Below are positions 6,776 through 9,490 of a stretch of 9,490 bases of DNA, piece by piece. Position numbers and translations under genes: made by a program. The number at the start of each line of letters is the position of its first letter. Position 1 is the first letter of the stretch. Source of the DNA: Bacteroidales bacterium. GTDB taxonomy: Bacteria; Bacteroidota; Bacteroidia; Bacteroidales; ML635J-15. The DNA lies in the NCBI GenBank assembly GCA_028701945.1, contig JAQVPT010000126.1:1-9490 (forward strand), given 5' to 3'. The notes under the pieces are model-generated. The model searched no databases. It was given only the letters and a program-made list of their open reading frames with translations, and had not been told where the DNA came from.

Positions 6776-7561
6776 ATGAAAATTGGAATTTGTGAAATTG
6801 GTTACATCCCTTTAAGAGCTGGAATGTCTCATAAGTCGGAAATGCTAAATCAGATATTATTTGGCGAATGCTTCGAAATACTTATACATCGGAGCGATTG
6901 GACGAAAGTCAGACTTATACATGACGATTATGAAGGTTGGATAGATTCTAACGTTATAGCTGATATTGTAGAAAAAGAAGATGTAGGCAAAGACTATATT
7001 TTTGAAGGATTGATTTGTAGCGAAAGCCAGACAGAGATTTTGCTAGACTCTCAGCAAAAAATGATAATTCCTTTGGGAGCTGTCATTCCTGCTTGTGATG
7101 AGGGGACAAATGAGTTTTCGATTGGCTCAAATAAATATAGTTTTGATAATTCTAAATTTGCGTCGATAAGTGAAAACAAGCGAGAATTTATAGTTCAAAA
7201 ATCTTTGGAGATGTTGAATACTCCTTATTTATGGGGTGGGCGTACAGCTTTTGGACTTGACTGTTCTGGGTTTTCCCAGTTGTTATATCGCTTAGTCGCT
7301 TGCAATATTCCGAGAGATGCCTCAAAACAAATTAAATTAGGGAATACTCTTAGTTTTTTGGCCGAAGCTAACCCTGGCGATCTAGCTTTTTTTGATAATG
7401 AAGAAGGGAATATCGTTCACGTTGGTGTAATTTTAGATGGTTCAAGAATTATTCACGCTTCGGGTAAAGTTCGGATAGATACAATTGACCACCAAGGAAT
7501 TTACAATAAGAATATTAAGCGATATACTCACAGTTTGAGACTTGTAAAATCAATTTTATAA
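6776..7561 (+). CDS. SH3-domain NlpC/P60 cysteine peptidase, YkfC/dipeptidyl-peptidase VI-like
   Basis: The protein has 261 residues. An N-terminal SH3-like domain (about 1-63; VRLIHDDYEGWIDSN) is followed by a probable second, divergent SH3-like segment (about 70-125) and an NlpC/P60 domain (about 136-255). The catalytic set is clear: Cys163 in LDCSGFSQ, His215 in IVHVGVIL and His227 in IIHASG, with the family's PRDAS at 179-183. The spacing between these three agrees with what I recall for YkfC-type enzymes, which cut the gamma-D-Glu to diamino acid bond of free murein peptides. The N-terminus is not a signal peptide and there is no lipobox, so a cytoplasmic role in recycling wall peptides is more likely than wall hydrolysis. 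Two overlapping promoters precede it. No muropeptide transporter or epimerase gene is adjacent to confirm the recycling role. Confidence 0.87.
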   Translation: MKIGICEIGYIPLRAGMSHKSEMLNQILFGECFEILIHRSDWTKVRLIHDDYEGWIDSNVIADIVEKEDVGKDYIFEGLICSESQTEILLDSQQKMIIPLGAVIPACDEGTNEFSIGSNKYSFDNSKFASISENKREFIVQKSLEMLNTPYLWGGRTAFGLDCSGFSQLLYRLVACNIPRDASKQIKLGNTLSFLAEANPGDLAFFDNEEGNIVHVGVILDGSRIIHASGKVRIDTIDHQGIYNKNIKRYTHSLRLVKSIL

Positions 7562-7589
7562 TTAAGAAAATTCTAATTTTTTATTAATT
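7560..7589 (+). terminator. Weak AT-only hairpin after the peptidase gene
   Basis: AATTAA...AAAAT (7560-7571) can pair with ATTTT...TTAATT (7576-7589) around a four-base loop, with an internal bulge. There is no GC in the stem core and no long T-run after it, so it would be a poor terminator. Read-through into the dismutase gene is possible. Confidence 0.2.
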
Positions 7590-7710
7590 TTAGTAGGTGC
7601 TATTTATCATGATTCTAAATTAGGTGATTTGGTAGATAGATTTCAAACATTTTTGTATATTGCTTGTTGTATTTAGCAAACAGTATTTATTAACTAAAAA
7701 CTAAAGTGAT

Positions 7711-8280
7711 ATGATTAATTTACCAAAATTACCCTACGAAATGAACGCATTAGAACCCCACATCAGTGCAAAAACTGTGGAGTTCCATTACACAAAACAC
7801 CACAACGGTTATGTAACAAAACTTAATGGTTTGATAGAGGGAACAGACTTTGCAAAAAAATCTCTCGAAGATATTATCAAAACATCAGATGGTGGTATTT
7901 TTAATAATGCTGCACAAGTATGGAATCATACATTTTACTGGGAAGGTTTTTCAGCAAATCCACAGGCAAAACCAAGTGGTAAACTAGCCGAAATGATTAA
8001 CCAAACTTTTGGTTCATTCGAGAAATTTGTAGAGGAATTTAGCACAAAAGCTGCAACATTGTTTGGTTCGGGTTGGGCATGGCTTGTTCTTGATAATGGT
8101 AAATTGAAAATTACAGGAACTTCAAACGCTGGTTCGCCATTAACCGAAGGACATAAACCAATTTTAACTTGTGATGTCTGGGAACACGCATATTACTTAG
8201 ATTATCAAAATTTAAGATCAAAATATGTGGAAAACTTCTGGGAATTAGTTGACTGGAAGAAAATAGAAGAAAGATTGTAA
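7711..8280 (+). CDS. sodB: Iron superoxide dismutase (E. coli SodB type)
   Basis: This 189-residue cytoplasmic enzyme converts superoxide to oxygen and hydrogen peroxide. It has the full Fe/Mn SOD layout: LPKLPYEMNALEPHIS at the start, metal ligands His26, His73 (WNHTFYW), Asp154 and His158 (CDVWEHAYY), and the second-shell Gln69 (NNAAQVWNH) that marks the iron class. The dimer-interface and active-site residues His30, Tyr34 and Trp121 are present, as is the SNAGSPL segment. Length is normal for the family. Residue by residue it follows E. coli SodB more closely than the cambialistic Porphyromonas enzyme as I recall both: it has FYW rather than LYF after His73, and Thr152 rather than Gly two positions before Asp154. 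The ATG at 7711 aligns with the family N-terminus. No convincing promoter was found in the 149 bases upstream. Confidence 0.95.
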   Translation: MINLPKLPYEMNALEPHISAKTVEFHYTKHHNGYVTKLNGLIEGTDFAKKSLEDIIKTSDGGIFNNAAQVWNHTFYWEGFSANPQAKPSGKLAEMINQTFGSFEKFVEEFSTKAATLFGSGWAWLVLDNGKLKITGTSNAGSPLTEGHKPILTCDVWEHAYYLDYQNLRSKYVENFWELVDWKKIEERL

Positions 8281-8285
8281 AAGAG

Positions 8286-8308
8286 AGCCTGCTTAGCAGG
8301 CTTTTTTT
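8286..8308 (+). terminator. Rho-independent terminator of sodB
   Basis: AGCCTGC (8286-8292) and GCAGGCT (8296-8302) form a perfect 7-bp stem with a TTA loop, followed by seven T (8302-8308). The stem begins six bases after the sodB stop codon. Confidence 0.92.
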
Positions 8309-8562
8309 ATGGTTAAATGTTTACGTCAGTATAGAATACATAATACACCACTGCACAGATTAATATAGAGTACTGCTATTACAATTAATTTATGACTTTT
8401 GCTCTTTAAAAATGCGAAAATGACATGGTGTATAATCCCAAAACAAATAATAATGTAAGAAAAATCGCATGATAAAAAATTTTATTGTAGCAAAATTAGT
8501 GTAATTATAGTTACTAAAGATTTGTAATAGTATAATTTATTAAAAACACATAGTTAATAGTT

Positions 8563-8592
8563 TTTGAGAATAGAATAATAGTTTGACATTTG
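8563..8592 (+). promoter_or_regulatory. Candidate promoter of the second TonB-dependent receptor
   Basis: TTTG (8563-8566) is followed by an 18-base spacer and GACATTTG (8585-8592), which differs from TAnnTTTG only in its first base. Transcription would start about ten bases before the ATG. The match is imperfect. Confidence 0.3.
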
Positions 8593-8607
8593 CAAAAATA
8601 TTGGTTG

Positions 8608-9490
8608 ATGAAGTATTTACTGCATTTGTTTTTATTGGGAATCGTTTTTTGTATTGCGGATAACGAAATTTCTGCTCAATCAAAAGACACTATTTTGTTA
8701 AAAGAAGTTGAAATTAAGTCATCGAGATTTGAGATTATTGAAAGTCAAAATTTGCAAGCCATAAAAATTATAACTGCTAATGATTTGCACTTATCTTCCG
8801 ACAATGATATTAGTACTGGTTTAAAGGAGAACTCACTTGTTGATATTAGGCAAAGATCTTTTTCAAGTGTACAATCGGATATAAATATTAGGGGTGGTAG
8901 TTTTGATCAAAATATTGTTTTGTTAAATGGCATTAACCTTAGTGATGTGCAGACAGGTCATCATAATCTGAATATTCCTGTTAATAATTCGAATATTGCT
9001 GCTGTAGAGGTCTTGTCGGGCCCAGCATGTAGAGTTTTTGGTCCGAATGCTCTTACTGGTGCGATTAATTTTATAAGTATTATTCCTGATAAAAATTCTT
9101 TAGAACTCGATTTTTCTTTTGGCAGTTTTAATACAAAAAAACTCGACTTTGGTGCTAAATTTATAACGGGAGTAATTAAACACAGTTTAAGTCTCTCATA
9201 TTCTGCTTCTGATGGTTTTATGACAAATACTGACTATGATAGAAAAAGCTTGTATTATGAAAATAATGCAAATTTCAAATTAGTGAAATTCAAAACAATG
9301 ATAGGTTTGCTTGGTAAAAACTTTGGCTCTAATAGTTTTTACACTCCAATGTATGAAAATCAGTACGAGAAAATAAAAACAGGTTTTGTTGCAATTAAAT
9401 TATCTGGAGGCAATAAGTTTCATTGGGATTATAATCTTTATTATCGTCGATTGTTAGATCAGTATCAACTATTTCGTGAAGGAGATGGGT
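8608..9490 (+). CDS. TonB-dependent receptor, BtuB-like, 3' partial
   Basis: The frame is open from the ATG at 8608 to the window end, giving 294 codons with no stop. Residues 1-23 are a Sec signal peptide (LFLLGIVFCIA, then ISA before Gln24). The mature protein starts QSKDTILLKEVEIKSSR, which includes a plausible TonB box. The plug domain follows directly, with INIRGGSFDQNIVLLNGI at 92-109, VEVLSGPACRVFGPNALTGAINF and the first barrel strands (SFGSFNTKKLDFG). Unlike the receptor at 1795-4251 it has no carboxypeptidase-regulatory-like domain, so it is built like BtuB or siderophore receptors. It should import a small scarce ligand such as a corrinoid or metal chelate, but the ligand cannot be read from this fragment. 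It follows sodB after a strong terminator, so it is its own transcription unit. Confidence 0.88.
   Translation, partial: MKYLLHLFLLGIVFCIADNEISAQSKDTILLKEVEIKSSRFEIIESQNLQAIKIITANDLHLSSDNDISTGLKENSLVDIRQRSFSSVQSDINIRGGSFDQNIVLLNGINLSDVQTGHHNLNIPVNNSNIAAVEVLSGPACRVFGPNALTGAINFISIIPDKNSLELDFSFGSFNTKKLDFGAKFITGVIKHSLSLSYSASDGFMTNTDYDRKSLYYENNANFKLVKFKTMIGLLGKNFGSNSFYTPMYENQYEKIKTGFVAIKLSGGNKFHWDYNLYYRRLLDQYQLFREGDG

Larger units (their letters stand above)
8281..8607. other. Intergenic region between sodB and the second receptor, 327 bp
   Basis: After the sodB terminator there is about 300 bp of AT-rich DNA with no credible gene. Small symmetries are present: ATGCGA (8412-8417) with TCGCAT (8465-8470), and ATAAAA/TTTTAT around AA (8472-8485). 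No cobalamin or other riboswitch core was recognised, although a receptor gene follows. Confidence 0.65.

Noticed and set aside
7637..7677. Possible sodB promoter boxes (TAGATTTC at 7637, TATTTAGC at 7670)
   Set aside because: Each departs from the consensus in the key TTTG, and the first has no -33 partner; the evidence is too weak to annotate.
8309..8607. Cobalamin riboswitch upstream of the BtuB-like receptor
   Set aside because: A CCACTG string near 8349 recalls part of the motif, but the B12 box and the rest of the conserved core are missing.
1..9490. CRISPR array, tRNA, rRNA, transposase or phage genes
   Set aside because: No regularly spaced repeats, tRNA cloverleaf, rRNA sequence, transposase motif or target-site duplication was seen on either strand.

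Overview
The window looks like chromosomal DNA from a low-GC member of the Bacteroidota (Bacteroidetes). Four signs point there: a type IX secretion C-terminal sorting domain, a TonB-dependent receptor with a carboxypeptidase-regulatory-like N-terminal domain, the near absence of Shine-Dalgarno sequences, and several promoters of the TTTG/TTG...TAnnTTTG type. The T9SS cargo argues against Bacteroides itself, but the sequence does not settle order or genus.

Layout, left to right. (1) 1-1251 (+) is the C-terminal end of a large secreted protein: the tail of a lysyl-endopeptidase-like serine protease, a PKD domain, a cleaved-adhesin-like domain and a T9SS sorting domain. It ends at a hairpin terminator. 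(2) 1317-1787 (+) is a PaaI-like hotdog thioesterase whose promoter sits so close to the ATG that the mRNA is probably leaderless. (3) 1795-4251 (-) is a complete 818-aa TonB-dependent receptor with no SusD partner beside it. (4) 4303-6414 (-) is a 703-aa membrane HD phosphohydrolase of the 7TMR-HD/PgpH type, the family that degrades cyclic di-AMP. (5) 6415-6775 is a divergent spacer with promoters facing both ways and a possible degenerate repeat. (6) 6776-7561 (+) is a signal-less SH3/NlpC-P60 peptidase resembling the YkfC-type murein-peptide recycling enzymes. (7) 7711-8280 (+) is an iron superoxide dismutase of the E. coli SodB type, followed by a strong terminator. (8) 8281-8607 is a gene-free AT-rich spacer. 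(9) 8608 to the end (+) is the N-terminal part of a second TonB-dependent receptor, of BtuB-like form, cut by the window edge.

The genes do not form one obvious pathway. Most concern the cell surface and envelope: secreted protease, two outer-membrane transporters, cell-wall peptide recycling, and a signalling phosphodiesterase whose nucleotide is linked to wall and turgor control in other bacteria. The two minus-strand genes are 51 bp apart and may be co-transcribed, although the receptor has a possible promoter of its own. The protease, thioesterase, peptidase and dismutase look like separate or loosely linked units.

I did not find a clearly novel system. The points most worth a second look are regulatory: two overlapping promoters in front of the peptidase, the inverted repeat in the receptor leader, the terminator-promoter junction giving a leaderless mRNA, and the possible dispersed repeat near 6488-6556.
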